Shown here: positions 8,905 to 18,100 of the stretch, in pieces
Layout: every line of letters begins with the position of its first letter
Numbering within the stretch: position 1 is the stretch's first letter
Assembly (NCBI RefSeq): GCF_003569045.1
Contig: NZ_BFCB01000002.1
Span: 971,504 to 1,035,503, forward strand
Source of the DNA: Aggregatilinea lenta
GTDB taxonomy: Bacteria > Chloroflexota > Anaerolineae > Aggregatilineales > Aggregatilineaceae
Direction of reading: 5' to 3'
Length of the DNA stretch: 64,000 nt
The notes under the pieces: generated by a model
The model's input: the letters and a program-made list of their open reading frames with translations, nothing else
The model's database searches: none
What the model was told of the DNA's origin: nothing
Position numbers and translations under genes: made by a program

Positions 8905-9993
8905 ATGGAGACGGCACAGAGCTTGAAGACTCTAACCAGTTTACCCCTTCAACTGCGAACGCACGCCGACAAAGTGATCCTCTCCCTCGTCAGCCTGGGG
9001 CTGTTCATCATCGCCCTGCAAATCATGAAGCTGGGCGCGCGCCCACTGGAGCCGCTGATCCACGAGCACCTGAAGGTGCACAGCCTGTGGGACGGCCTGG
9101 GCTTCGGCTGGATCACGGCCTCGGCTATCCTGAGCGGATCGCCGGTGGCGGCCATCGCCGTAACGCTCTACGACGGGCGCGCGATCTCGCGCTTCGCGGC
9201 GTTCGGCATGATCAACGGCTCGCGCATTGGGGCGGCGTTCATGGTGCTGCTGGTCGGCTACCTGTACTCGCTGCGCGGCCTGCGCAGCCGCGACGGGATC
9301 GGCGTGGGGCTGCTGTCGGCGCTGGTGGCGCAGTCGGTGCACTTCCCGGCGCTGCTGCTCGGATCGGTGCTGCTGCGCCTGGGCCTGTTCGAGCGGCTAC
9401 CGGTCGAGTCGATGGAGGACGTTACCTCGCTGATGGACCGCGCGCTCAAGCCGCTGCTGGACCTGCTGACGCGCCTGCTGCCGGACGTGGCGCTGTTCCC
9501 GCTGGGCGTGTTGATCATGCTGCTGTGCTTCCGCCTGTTCGACCGCGCCCTGCCGGAAGTCTCGCTGGAAGACGCGCGCTTCGGCCCGGACAACCAGCGG
9601 CTGTCCAACCCCTGGCTGATGTTCGGGCTAGGGCTGGGTATCACCTTCCTGACGCTGTCCGTCTCGGTATCGCTGGGGCTGCTGGTCCCGCTGGCAGCGA
9701 AACAGATCGTCAATCGCGAGCAACTCGTGCCGTATATCATGGGTGCGGGCATCTCGACCTTCGCGGACACGTTCGTCGCGGCAGTGATCCTGCAAGATCC
9801 CAAGACCATCACGCTGGTGGCGGTCGCCATCCTGACGATCACGTTGATCTCGATGACGTACATCTTGGTTGCGTTCCGCGCGTACGAGCGCGCGCTGCTG
9901 CGCTTCACGGACCTGCTGCTGGCGGATCGTTGGGCGCTGCGGATTTACCTGGCGGCGTTCGTGCTGATCCCATTCGCGCTCATCCTGACCTGA
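8905..9993 (+). CDS. Divergent Na/Pi-cotransporter-like membrane protein
   Basis: About 362 residues with 8-9 hydrophobic segments and an internal duplication. Each half has a segment resembling the NptA/PNaS QSSSAT...GxNIGT repeat: ILSGSPVAAIAV...MINGSRIGAAF in the first half and LVPYIMGAGISTFADTF in the second. The signature Gln-Ser-Ser-Ser is not kept, so the substrate could differ from phosphate, and the family assignment is inference from the repeat layout. ATG 8905 is chosen because upstream in-frame starts (8656, 8830) would overlap or crowd the divergent gene. A single-gene unit. Confidence 0.6.
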   Translation: METAQSLKTLTSLPLQLRTHADKVILSLVSLGLFIIALQIMKLGARPLEPLIHEHLKVHSLWDGLGFGWITASAILSGSPVAAIAVTLYDGRAISRFAAFGMINGSRIGAAFMVLLVGYLYSLRGLRSRDGIGVGLLSALVAQSVHFPALLLGSVLLRLGLFERLPVESMEDVTSLMDRALKPLLDLLTRLLPDVALFPLGVLIMLLCFRLFDRALPEVSLEDARFGPDNQRLSNPWLMFGLGLGITFLTLSVSVSLGLLVPLAAKQIVNREQLVPYIMGAGISTFADTFVAAVILQDPKTITLVAVAILTITLISMTYILVAFRAYERALLRFTDLLLADRWALRIYLAAFVLIPFALILT

Positions 9994-10110
9994 AAGCGCA
10001 ACAGGGTTTGTAGGGGACTATAGCTCTAGAAACCAGAGGCACAGCACCTTATCCATGTCAGATGCGGCAGCAAAGCCGCACCCAGCCGAGATATCTTGGA
10101 GCATCAACCC

Positions 10111-10659
10111 ATGAAAACCCAGGTTTTGTTTATTCAAGGCGGTGGCAGCGGGGCACATCAGGAAGACGCTGCGTTAGTCGGCAGTTTGCGCCGGGAGCTT
10201 GGGACCAGCTACGACGTGCTATATCCCCAAATGCCGCACGAAGATTCGCCCGACTATCAGGCTTGGAAGCTGCAAATCCGTAAAGAGCTAGAGGGGCTGC
10301 AAGGAGAAATTATCCTTATCGGCCACTCTGTAGGCGGCTATATTCTCCTCAAGTATCTGAGCAAGGAGAAACAGCCGGATACATCGATTGTTGGCCTATG
10401 CATTATCGCGGCCCCGTATCCCAGTGGCGATGAAAACTGGGAGTTTGAGGGTTTTGCCCTTCCAAAAGACTTTGGCGCTAAGCTTCCTGCCAATGCGGAG
10501 ATATTCCTTTACCACAGCCACGACGACCAAATCGTGCCCTTTGCCCACGTTTTGCTGTACGCCAATGCGCTTTCGAAGGCGACGGTTCGTGAAACGAACG
10601 GTGGACATCAGCTCAACAACAATCTGGTAATGGTTGCTGAGGACATCAAGGGCTTGTAA
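10111..10659 (+). CDS. Alpha/beta hydrolase, RBBP9/YdeN-like
   Basis: 182-residue cytosolic hydrolase. It starts with the strand KTQVLFIQGGGSGAH (oxyanion region), has the nucleophile elbow GHSVGG (about residues 74-79), an acid in HSHDDQIVPF (about 133-142) and a final His in GGHQLN. The length and order fit the serine-hydrolase family of RBBP9/YdeN, whose substrates are mostly unknown. TTGGAG lies 9 bp before ATG 10111. It is a less GC-biased gene than most neighbours, but not strikingly so. Confidence 0.8.
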   Translation: MKTQVLFIQGGGSGAHQEDAALVGSLRRELGTSYDVLYPQMPHEDSPDYQAWKLQIRKELEGLQGEIILIGHSVGGYILLKYLSKEKQPDTSIVGLCIIAAPYPSGDENWEFEGFALPKDFGAKLPANAEIFLYHSHDDQIVPFAHVLLYANALSKATVRETNGGHQLNNNLVMVAEDIKGL

Positions 10660-10846
10660 ATTGCGCCGCAGCACATGTGACCGCGTGAAGCTTAATGTCT
10701 AAAACGCGTGTAAAGGTGATGTAGACCTGCGCCCCACCCGGCCTTGCGTCTGCGATAGGGCGAGCGCAGGGCATCCGTGTGTGACGGATGGGCGCGGTGT
10801 TGTTAGGATCGCCTGTATCGGTTCATACAGATAGGTGGATTGGCTC

Positions 10847-11482
10847 ATGGATGCACGTTATCCGCGCCGGAGGCGCCGTTTTCCGCTGGCACTGGTGACC
10901 TGCCTGAGCGTGGTCGCCGTGCTGTGCTGCGCGGGAATGCTGGGCGTGGCGTACATGGTCACCGCCGAGGAGCCGGAACCGCCCGTCACCGAAGAGTTCG
11001 TGCCGGAAGTGGCGGAAGCGCAGACCTTCCAGCAAGTGATCTCGACGGCAGCGCAGCAGGCGCGTGACACGGACGCCTTTAGCGTCACGTTCACCGAAAC
11101 GCAGTTGTCGTCGTGGATGGCGCTCGACGGCGCGGAGTACGCGCTGGCGCACGGCTACAGCTTCCCGTTCGAGGACATCCAGATCGGTGTGGATGACGGG
11201 CAGTTCGACTTTTACGGCACACTGACGACCGCCGGGCTGAACCTGCCGCTGCAGGTGATCGTCGAGCCATACGTTGATCCGGTCGGGCACCTGGACTTCA
11301 CCATCGACGAGGCGCACCTGGGCGGGCTGCCCGTGCCGCAGTTCATCCTCGACAGCCTGCTGGCGCAGGTGGACCGCCTGCTCACCCAGCCGATTCAGGA
11401 CATGCGCAGCGATTACACGCTCGACCCGGCTGGCCTCGTCGCGGACGACGGTACGTTCTCCATGCGCGGCACGCTCCAGTAG
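10847..11482 (+). CDS. Secreted or anchored protein, first of a tandem paralogous pair
   Basis: 211 residues. An Arg-rich start (RYPRRRRRFP) is followed by a single hydrophobic segment (about 14-38) and a soluble outward domain of about 150 residues with no family I can name. The core FTETQLSSWMAL...FPFEDIQIG...FYGTLTTAGL...PLQVIVEP aligns along its length with the next gene, so the two arose by duplication. AGGTGG lies 8 bp before ATG 10847; an in-frame GTG at 10835 overlaps this ribosome-binding site and is less likely. TAGGAT at 10805-10810 may be the -10 box. Confidence 0.7.
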   Translation: MDARYPRRRRRFPLALVTCLSVVAVLCCAGMLGVAYMVTAEEPEPPVTEEFVPEVAEAQTFQQVISTAAQQARDTDAFSVTFTETQLSSWMALDGAEYALAHGYSFPFEDIQIGVDDGQFDFYGTLTTAGLNLPLQVIVEPYVDPVGHLDFTIDEAHLGGLPVPQFILDSLLAQVDRLLTQPIQDMRSDYTLDPAGLVADDGTFSMRGTLQ

Positions 11483-11519
11483 AGGCTCCGCCCCACTCAC
11501 CAAAATCGTCACATCAGGG

Positions 11520-11525
11520 TACAAT
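11520..11525 (+). promoter_or_regulatory. -10 box of the second paralog
   Basis: TACAAT, 55 bp before ATG 11581. It suggests the tandem paralogs can be transcribed separately. Confidence 0.35.
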
Positions 11526-11580
11526 ACGCAGCCGTGCATCATCGCTCAAACGTCTGATTCACCAACCGGGAGAGCAGCGC

Positions 11581-12192
11581 ATGTTTGAAGGCTGTGGAGG
11601 GTGCTGCCTGGCCCTCGTCGTGATTCCGCTGCTGTGCTGCGGACTGGTCGCGGGGGCGGTGGCCTACACCACGATCAACGCGCCCGACCCACCCATTCGC
11701 GATAATTACCAGGCCAGCCAGGCGGACGCCCAGGCATTCGACGCGGAAGTCGCCCGTGCCGCCAGTATGGCCGTCACGCAGGGGTGGTTCTGGACGGCGT
11801 TCACCCAGGAACAATTCTCGTCGTGGCTCTCGCTCAAAGGGCAGGACTTCGCCGAGAGCCAGGATCGCCGCTTCCCCTTCGAGGACGTGCAGGTGGGGTT
11901 CAACGGCGGCCTGATGCGGTTTTACGGCAAGTTCACGCAGAGCGGCGTGAAGGTCCCGCTGCTGGTCGAGCTGCGGCCCCGTGTGGACGGCAACGGCAAG
12001 CTGGCGATGGACATCGAGAACGCGAACGTCGGCGGGCTGGACTTGCCGGACTTCGTGCTCGGCGCGATCAAGGACCAGCTCGAAGCGGCGGTCAACCGCC
12101 CCTTCCAGGGCATGAATGGGGCCTATTTCCTCAACGCGGCGACGCTCACCGTGGACAACGGGCGGTTCGAGATCCAGGGGCAGCCGACCTAG
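11581..12192 (+). CDS. Secreted or anchored protein, second of a tandem paralogous pair
   Basis: 203 residues. The N-terminus MFEGCGGCCLALVVIPLLCC is a Cys-rich hydrophobic anchor; the cysteines might be lipidated, but there is no clean lipobox. The soluble part mirrors the preceding gene: FTQEQFSSWLSL, FPFEDVQVGF, FYGKFTQSGVKVPLLVELRP, GGLDLPDFVLGAIKDQL. The shared pattern of an amphipathic domain with alternating strands resembles small lipid-binding or DUF2993-like folds, but that is only a guess. It sits about 100 bp downstream of its paralog. Confidence 0.7.
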   Translation: MFEGCGGCCLALVVIPLLCCGLVAGAVAYTTINAPDPPIRDNYQASQADAQAFDAEVARAASMAVTQGWFWTAFTQEQFSSWLSLKGQDFAESQDRRFPFEDVQVGFNGGLMRFYGKFTQSGVKVPLLVELRPRVDGNGKLAMDIENANVGGLDLPDFVLGAIKDQLEAAVNRPFQGMNGAYFLNAATLTVDNGRFEIQGQPT

Positions 12193-12600
12193 CGGCGAAC
12201 GGCGCGACGTCTGTTGTAGGGGCAGTTCATGAATTGCCCCCTACGTGGAAATCAGCCCTTCGTAGGGGCGGGGCTTGCTCCGCCCGGCTCTTGCACGACG
12301 TTTGGCGTCGGGAACACAATGCTCTTTTACGTTTAAATCCGGCCAAAAACCAGGGCGGGTTAGAAACCCGCCCCTACAACACCCCGTTGGGCGCTGCCTA
12401 TCTCCCCTCGCCAGCCCAGACTGGAGAGGGGCCGGGGGTGAGGTCGCGGTAACGACCGGATTCACGCACTAAACCGCACCAGCAGCCAGCGCGAGCACAA
12501 CAATTCGCGCGGCGCTGCGTAAATCTGAACAGTGAGATCGGGCCTCTTTATCATCCTGCCGGTCGCGGCAAGGTCGCGGCAGCAGAAAGGTCTTGGCCGT
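12193..12600. repeat. Repeat block: three PU-A palindromes and a composite PU-A/PU-B element
   Basis: PU-A units lie at 12216-12243 (centre AGTTCATGAATT), 12262-12286 (centre GGGCTTGCTCC) and 12353-12377 (centre GGTTAGAAACC). The last is part of a composite element, about 12318-12449, that ends in a PU-B hairpin (12401-12449). This composite aligns along its full length with 33026-33155. The remaining 150 bp before the epimerase start hold no recognised signal. Confidence 0.8.
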
Positions 12601-13584
12601 ATGGCGATTCTGGTGACGGGCGGTGCGGGCTTCATCGGGAGCCACCTCGCGGATGCCCTGCTGGCGCGCGGCGATTCGGTCGTCGTCATCGACAACTTCA
12701 ACGACTACTACGATCCGGCCATCAAACGCGCCAACGCGCGGCGACTGGCGGCACATCCCAACTTTACGCTGGTTGAGGCGGACATCCGCGACCGCGCCGC
12801 CGTGGATGCGCTGTTCGGCGCGCACGACATTCGCGGCGTGGCGCACCTCGCGGCGATGGCAGGCGTGCGCGAGAGCGTGCGGCAGCCGCATCTCTACGTG
12901 GAGGTCAACCTCAACGGCACGCTGAACCTGCTCGACGCGGCGCAACGCCACGGCACGGCGATCTTCGTGCAGGCGTCCACCTCGTCGGTGTACGGGGAAA
13001 CGAAGCAGCTCCCGTTCGTGGAGACGGACAACGCGGACCGCCCGCTGGCGGCGTATCCGGCCAGCAAGCGCGCGGCGGAGCTGATCGGCCACACGTTTTA
13101 TCACCTGCACGGCCTGAACGTGACCGTGCTGCGCTTCTTCAACGTCTACGGCCCGGCGGGGCGTCCCGACATGATGCCGCTGCGCGTGATGAACGCGATC
13201 CTGGACGGCACCGAAATCCCGATCTTCAACGGCGGCGACATTCACCGCGACTGGACGTACGTGGACGACACGGTCGCGGGCGTGATGGCCGCGCTGGATA
13301 AGCCGCTCGGCTACGAGGTGATGAACCTGGGCTGTGGCAGCCCAATCTCGCTGCGCGAGTTCATCGACGTGATCGAGGCGCAGGCTGGGCGCAAGCTGAA
13401 CACGCGCGACGTCCCTACCCCGCCCAGCGATCCGCCGATCACGTTCTGCGACAACACCAAAATCCGCACGCTGCTGGGCTTCCAGCCGCAAACCTCCGTG
13501 CATGACGGGTTGGTGAAGACCTGGGAATGGTTCCGGCAGTGGCGCATCGACAGCGGCACGTGGCCGGGTGACCAGCCGGAATAA
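12601..13584 (+). CDS. NAD-dependent nucleotide-sugar epimerase (UDP-glucuronate 4-epimerase-like)
   Basis: 327-residue extended SDR. The NAD-binding GGAGFIG is at residues 7-13, the catalytic STSSVYGE segment at about 124-131, and the YPASK pair (Tyr152, Lys156) follows. The [14 protein letters not shown] region after the first fold strand and the [14 protein letters not shown] substrate loop resemble UDP-glucuronate 4-epimerases more than GalE, though the substrate is inferred. It probably supplies sugars for envelope polysaccharide, together with the GDP-fucose synthase gene elsewhere in the window. ATG 12601 begins directly at the fold; longer in-frame starts add a non-homologous tail. 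Confidence 0.85.
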   Translation: MAILVTGGAGFIGSHLADALLARGDSVVVIDNFNDYYDPAIKRANARRLAAHPNFTLVEADIRDRAAVDALFGAHDIRGVAHLAAMAGVRESVRQPHLYVEVNLNGTLNLLDAAQRHGTAIFVQASTSSVYGETKQLPFVETDNADRPLAAYPASKRAAELIGHTFYHLHGLNVTVLRFFNVYGPAGRPDMMPLRVMNAILDGTEIPIFNGGDIHRDWTYVDDTVAGVMAALDKPLGYEVMNLGCGSPISLREFIDVIEAQAGRKLNTRDVPTPPSDPPITFCDNTKIRTLLGFQPQTSVHDGLVKTWEWFRQWRIDSGTWPGDQPE

Positions 13585-13587
13585 TGC

Positions 13588-13593
13588 TATGAT
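13588..13593 (+). promoter_or_regulatory. -10 box upstream of the YhhN-like gene
   Basis: TATGAT, about 68 bp before ATG 13661. It is followed by a strong GC hairpin GGGCCGCC/GGCGGCCC (13604-13624) in the leader that lacks a T-run, so the hairpin is not an obvious terminator. Confidence 0.35.
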
Positions 13594-13660
13594 CCATTTT
13601 GGCGGGCCGCCGCGCTGGCGGCCCGGTCTGTCTCACACTCAAGGTTAAGGGACTGTTGTT

Positions 13661-14293
13661 ATGCTGATCGCCCTACTCTCCGTGCTCGTCGTTCTCTCCG
13701 CCGGGATCACGATCCTGGCGCAGTACCGGGAATCCGCCCGGCTGGAGTACGTGTTCAAGCCGCTGACGACCACCCTGATCATCATTGTCGCGCTGGTGGG
13801 CGGCGAAGGATTTTTCACGTCGCGTTACCAGACATTCATTCTGCTGGGACTGGCGGCGTCGCTGGCCGGGGACGTGCTGCTGATGTTCCCGACGCGCTTC
13901 GCGCAGGGGCTGGCCGCGTTCCTGACCGCGCACCTGCTGTACATCGCCGCGTTCACCCTGGCGGGCACGGGGCGCGCGTCGCTGTGGTACGCGGTCCCGT
14001 TCGTCGTCTACGGGGCGATCATTCTGTGGCGGCTGTGGCCGTCGCTCGGCCCGATGAAGATCCCGGTCCTGACGTACGTGGGCGTGATCCTGATCATGGC
14101 GTGGCAGGCGGCGAACCGCTGGCTGGAAACGCGTGATGCAGCGGGCGCGCTGGCGCTGTTCGGCGCGTACCTGTTCGTCGCGTCGGACTCGGTGCTGGCG
14201 GTCGATCGCTTCCGAGGGCCGATCAAGCACGCGCCGTTCTGGGTTCTGAGCACGTACTTCGCGGCGCAGCTGCTGATCGCGCTGTCGATCTGA
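13661..14293 (+). CDS. YhhN/TMEM86-type lysoplasmalogenase-like membrane protein
   Basis: 210 residues with about eight hydrophobic segments. Family marks are KPLTT (about residues 33-37), SLAGDVLLMFP (about 67-77), FLTAHLLYIAAF (about 86-97), the later LFVASDSVLAVDRF, and a final STYFAAQLLIA. The YhhN family hydrolyses the vinyl-ether bond of lysoplasmalogens in animals; bacterial members are less well defined, so the substrate is inferred. It lies about 50 bp upstream of a GNAT gene on the same strand and may be co-transcribed with it. Confidence 0.85.
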   Translation: MLIALLSVLVVLSAGITILAQYRESARLEYVFKPLTTTLIIIVALVGGEGFFTSRYQTFILLGLAASLAGDVLLMFPTRFAQGLAAFLTAHLLYIAAFTLAGTGRASLWYAVPFVVYGAIILWRLWPSLGPMKIPVLTYVGVILIMAWQAANRWLETRDAAGALALFGAYLFVASDSVLAVDRFRGPIKHAPFWVLSTYFAAQLLIALSI

Positions 14294-14345
14294 GCGGATC
14301 GCCGCGTCACTCGCCTGTTTATGCACGCCACTGAGGACCCCTGCC

Positions 14346-14813
14346 ATGCAGCTCATCCCGATGACCGACGCCGAGTTCGCGGATTATCTGGCTGTCACAA
14401 CGCCCGAATACGCCGCCGAGCACGTCCAGGCGGGCAACTGGACCGCCGAAGAAGCCGAAGAAAAGGCGTACGCGCAGATGAAGGAACTCCTGCCTGAGGG
14501 ACCGCGCACGCCCGACAACTACATGTACATGCTGCACGTGGACGGCGAAACGGAACCGGTCGGGCTGATCTGGGTCGCCATCACGCGCAAACCGCACAAA
14601 ACCAGCGCGTTCATTTACGACATCATCGTACACGAACCGTACCGCCGCCGGGGCTACGCCACCGAGGCGCTGAACGCCGTCGCGGACAAGGCGCGTGAGC
14701 TGGGCGCGGACAGTCTGGGGCTGCACGTCTTCGCGTACAATACGGGTGCGCACGCGCTGTACCAGAAGCTCGGCTTCGTCGAGACGGATATCATCATGAA
14801 GAAGCCCCTGTAG
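14346..14813 (+). CDS. GNAT-family N-acetyltransferase
   Basis: 155 residues. The acetyl-CoA pyrophosphate loop RRRGYATEAL (about 100-109) follows the beta-4 strand AFIYDIIVHEPY, and the C-terminus has the typical NTGAHALYQKLGFVETD. The acceptor substrate is unknown. GAGGACCCC precedes ATG 14346. The spacing of about 50 bp from the YhhN-like gene suggests a two-gene unit. Confidence 0.9.
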   Translation: MQLIPMTDAEFADYLAVTTPEYAAEHVQAGNWTAEEAEEKAYAQMKELLPEGPRTPDNYMYMLHVDGETEPVGLIWVAITRKPHKTSAFIYDIIVHEPYRRRGYATEALNAVADKARELGADSLGLHVFAYNTGAHALYQKLGFVETDIIMKKPL

Positions 14814-15157
14814 AGTCACCAGGGAATAGGGACTGGGAATCAGGGACTAGGGAAAAGCAGAGGCAAGAGCCAGAAGCACCTCACCCCCGGCCCCGCTCCA
14901 ATCGGATTGGAGAGGGGAGAAAAACACGATCTGTGGGGCCTGCTCTGCCCCTGCGGATCGCGTGTCAGCCGGCGGGGGTGAAACCAATTCTTCCGTTCAA
15001 AAAATACATAACAGCCTTTTGCCTGTCGCTGCGACCGGGGCCACCGGGCATTTATCTCATTTTCATCAAAGTTTTTACGGGTTTTCACTTGCTTCTTTAA
15101 GGATTATCCAGTACGCTCAGTGACCATTATGCGCTTCCTCACCAGTAGAGTTGTTCT
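14814..15157. repeat. Intergenic region with PU-B hairpin and PU-C fragment
   Basis: A reverse PU-B hairpin lies at 14878-14920 (CGCTCCAA/TTGGAGAGG). A degraded PU-C sequence (TACATAACAGCC) follows at about 15008-15020. The last 80 bp before the kinase gene are AT-rich and should contain its promoter (TCAGTGACCATTATG region); I cannot assign -35/-10 boxes with confidence. Confidence 0.6.
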
Positions 15158-18100
15158 ATGGCAAGCGACGATCTGATCGGGGCACGTCTCGGGCAGTACG
15201 AGATCAAATCCGTGCTGGGCCGGGGTGGTATGGCGATGGTCTACCTCGCCCGGCAGACCTCTATGGACCGCGATGTGGCGATCAAGGTCATGGCGCGCGA
15301 GCTGGCTGACGACGAGCAGTTCGTCCAGCGGTTCGAGCACGAAGCGCAGGTGATCGCCCGCCTCCAGCATCCCCACATCCTGCCCGTGATCGACTTCGGG
15401 CGCGAGGGCAAGAGCATCTACATCGTCATGCGCCTGGTGCGCGGCGGCAGCCTGGACGACCGGTTGCGCGGTGGCCCGCTTCCGCTGAAGACCGCCAGCC
15501 GTATGCTGACGCAGATCGCCAGCGCGCTGACCTTCGCGCACGAGCAGGGCGTCATCCACCGCGACCTGAAGCCGAACAATGTGCTGCTCGACGAACGCGA
15601 CAACGCCTATCTGACCGACTTCGGCATCGCCAAGATGTTGGCCGGGACGAGCAAGCTCACGGCGACCGGCAACGTGCTCGGCACGCCCGCCTACATGGCC
15701 CCGGAGCAGTGGCGCGGCGAAGCCGTGGACGCGCGGACGGACATTTATTCGTTGGGCGTGGTGTTGTACGAAATGCTGTGCGGCTGCCTGCCGTTCTCCG
15801 GCGAGACGCCGTTCACGCTGATGTACAAGCACTTCAACGATCCGCCGCCGCTGCCGACCAGCATCAAGCCCGACCTGCCCAAGCCCATCGAAGCGGTGAT
15901 CATGCGCGCGCTGGCCAAACATGCCGACGAGCGCTACCAATCCGCGGATGAAATGGCCGAGGACTTCAACCGCGCGGTGAACGGCCTGCCAACCGCCGCG
16001 CAGAACGTGCCCGCGCAGGACGCGCTGGACGCTACCCTCATCGGCGAGGGCGACTTCGCCACACAGGGCGGCGCGATGCGTCCCGGCGGCGACCAGCCCA
16101 CGCTGGCCCCCCAGCCCGGCGGACCGCCTCCGGTCACGCCGCCGCCAATGGCCGCCGCGACCGCGTCCCCGGCGACGCCCGCCCCTTCGACCGTGGCTGC
16201 CGCGCAGAAACGCGGCCTCAGCCCCGTGCTGATCGCGGTCGCCGCAATCATCCTGATCGGGCTGATCGGCGGGGGCGGCTACTTGATATTCGGCGGCGGG
16301 GAAGACGAGCCAGATCCGACCCCGCTGGTGGTGCTGCCGACCGAGACCCCGACCGATACGCCTGCGCCTACTGACACGAACACGCCGCAGCCGACCGACA
16401 CGCACACGCCACAGCCGACGGCGACCGACACACCCGAACCGACCGCCACCAGCACCCCCGCCCCGACCAGCACGCCGCGCACCACCACGGCGACGGTCGT
16501 CACGGAGCGGGTCACCGTGCGGCGCGGGCCGGGCTTCGACTTTGAATCCATCGGCACGCTCGCGCGCGACGAAGAGGCGCTGGTCAACGGCGTCAGCAGC
16601 GACGGCGGCTGGTACCAGATCGTGTACGGCGCGCAGCTCGGCTGGATCTCCGCCGAATCGGTGCGGATCTCCGGTAACACGAATATTCTGGAGATCGACT
16701 GGCCGACTGCCACGCCGGAGCCGTCCAACACACCGCTGCCGACCGACACCGACACGCCGGAACCAACGGCGACGCACACCCCCGAACCGACGCAGACTGA
16801 GAGTGGCGCGACGCCGACGCTCGACCCGGCGCTGACCGATCCGGCGCTGTTCGTGCCGGCCAGCTTCGAGCCGATCACGCTGGACAACATCGACATCTCG
16901 CTCGATTACCCGACGGCGTGGGCTGAACCGACCTTCGTTGGCCGGGAGCATTCGCTCTATGCCGTGCCCGTGGCCGATCCGCTGTACGACCTTTACCCGT
17001 CGATCGTCATCGCACGCGGCACGCCGGACCAGCTCGTCACAGATGGCATGACCGACGACGCCACCGATCCGGCGACCGCCGTCGAGCACCCGTACGGCAT
17101 CGACTTCGGGCCGGTGCACGAAGTAGTAAACGACTTCGCCTACCCCGCCTACAAGATCGACGTGCGCGAAGCGGACCTGCACGCCTGGGTGTGGCTGATC
17201 GAAGTGGCCGGCGACGACTGGCTGTACGTCGTCGCGCTGGCCCCGACCGGCGACTACGACAAGGCGTTCGCCGATCAGGTGCTGAATCCGATGCTGGAAA
17301 GCCTGACAATCGACGACCAGCCGCTGGTGGCCGGGACAAGCACCACGGCCACGCCGGAATCGGGCCAGGTGCTGACCGATATGCCGCTCGTACTGGGGTC
17401 GCCCGTGCTGGATCGCTTCGACGACAACCAGAACCAGTGGCGCTTCGGCACCATCGCCGACGGCCACCTGACGCTGGAAATCCCGGAGCTGGACTTCCTG
17501 GGCTGGACGTTCTCCGACGTGCTGACGGACGTGGGTCCGGCGTTTTACATGCAGGCCACGATCCACCTCGTCGTGGAGCCGAATCGCTACGAGTACGGGC
17601 TGGTGTTCCGCACCGTCACCGACGCCGACTTCTACTTCTACTCGATCGACCACAACGGGCGCTACTCGTTCTTCAAGGCCGTGGACGGCGAATGGGTAGA
17701 GCTGATCCCGTATACGACGAACACGCTGACCCAAACGGGTCCGAACGCGGAAAACGTGCTCGGCGCGCTGGTGCTGGGCGACTACATCGAGTTGTACCTG
17801 AACGGCGAGGTCATCGGCGCGGTGGTGGACGACTCGCACCTGACCGGCGACATGCGGCTGTCCGCGTACAGCTACTCGGATGCGGACGGTATGCCAACCG
17901 TCACCTTCGACGACTTCGTGTACCTGCCGCTGAACATCCCCACCGACTCGACCTTTACCGAGCAGGCGACCGCCGTCATCGGCACGGTGCTGCCCGGCCA
18001 GGCGGAACTGCTGACGCTGCCGGAGTACACGTCGCAGCAGCTCGACACGTTCAATGAGGGCGATCAGGTGGTCATCTTCGCCCGCTCGCAGGACAGCCAG

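Noticed and set aside
15104..17839. A 911-codon open frame antisense to the Ser/Thr kinase gene
   Set aside because: High GC content leaves long open frames on the opposite strand. The product is an Arg/His/Val-rich string without fold-like features, while the sense strand encodes a clear kinase.
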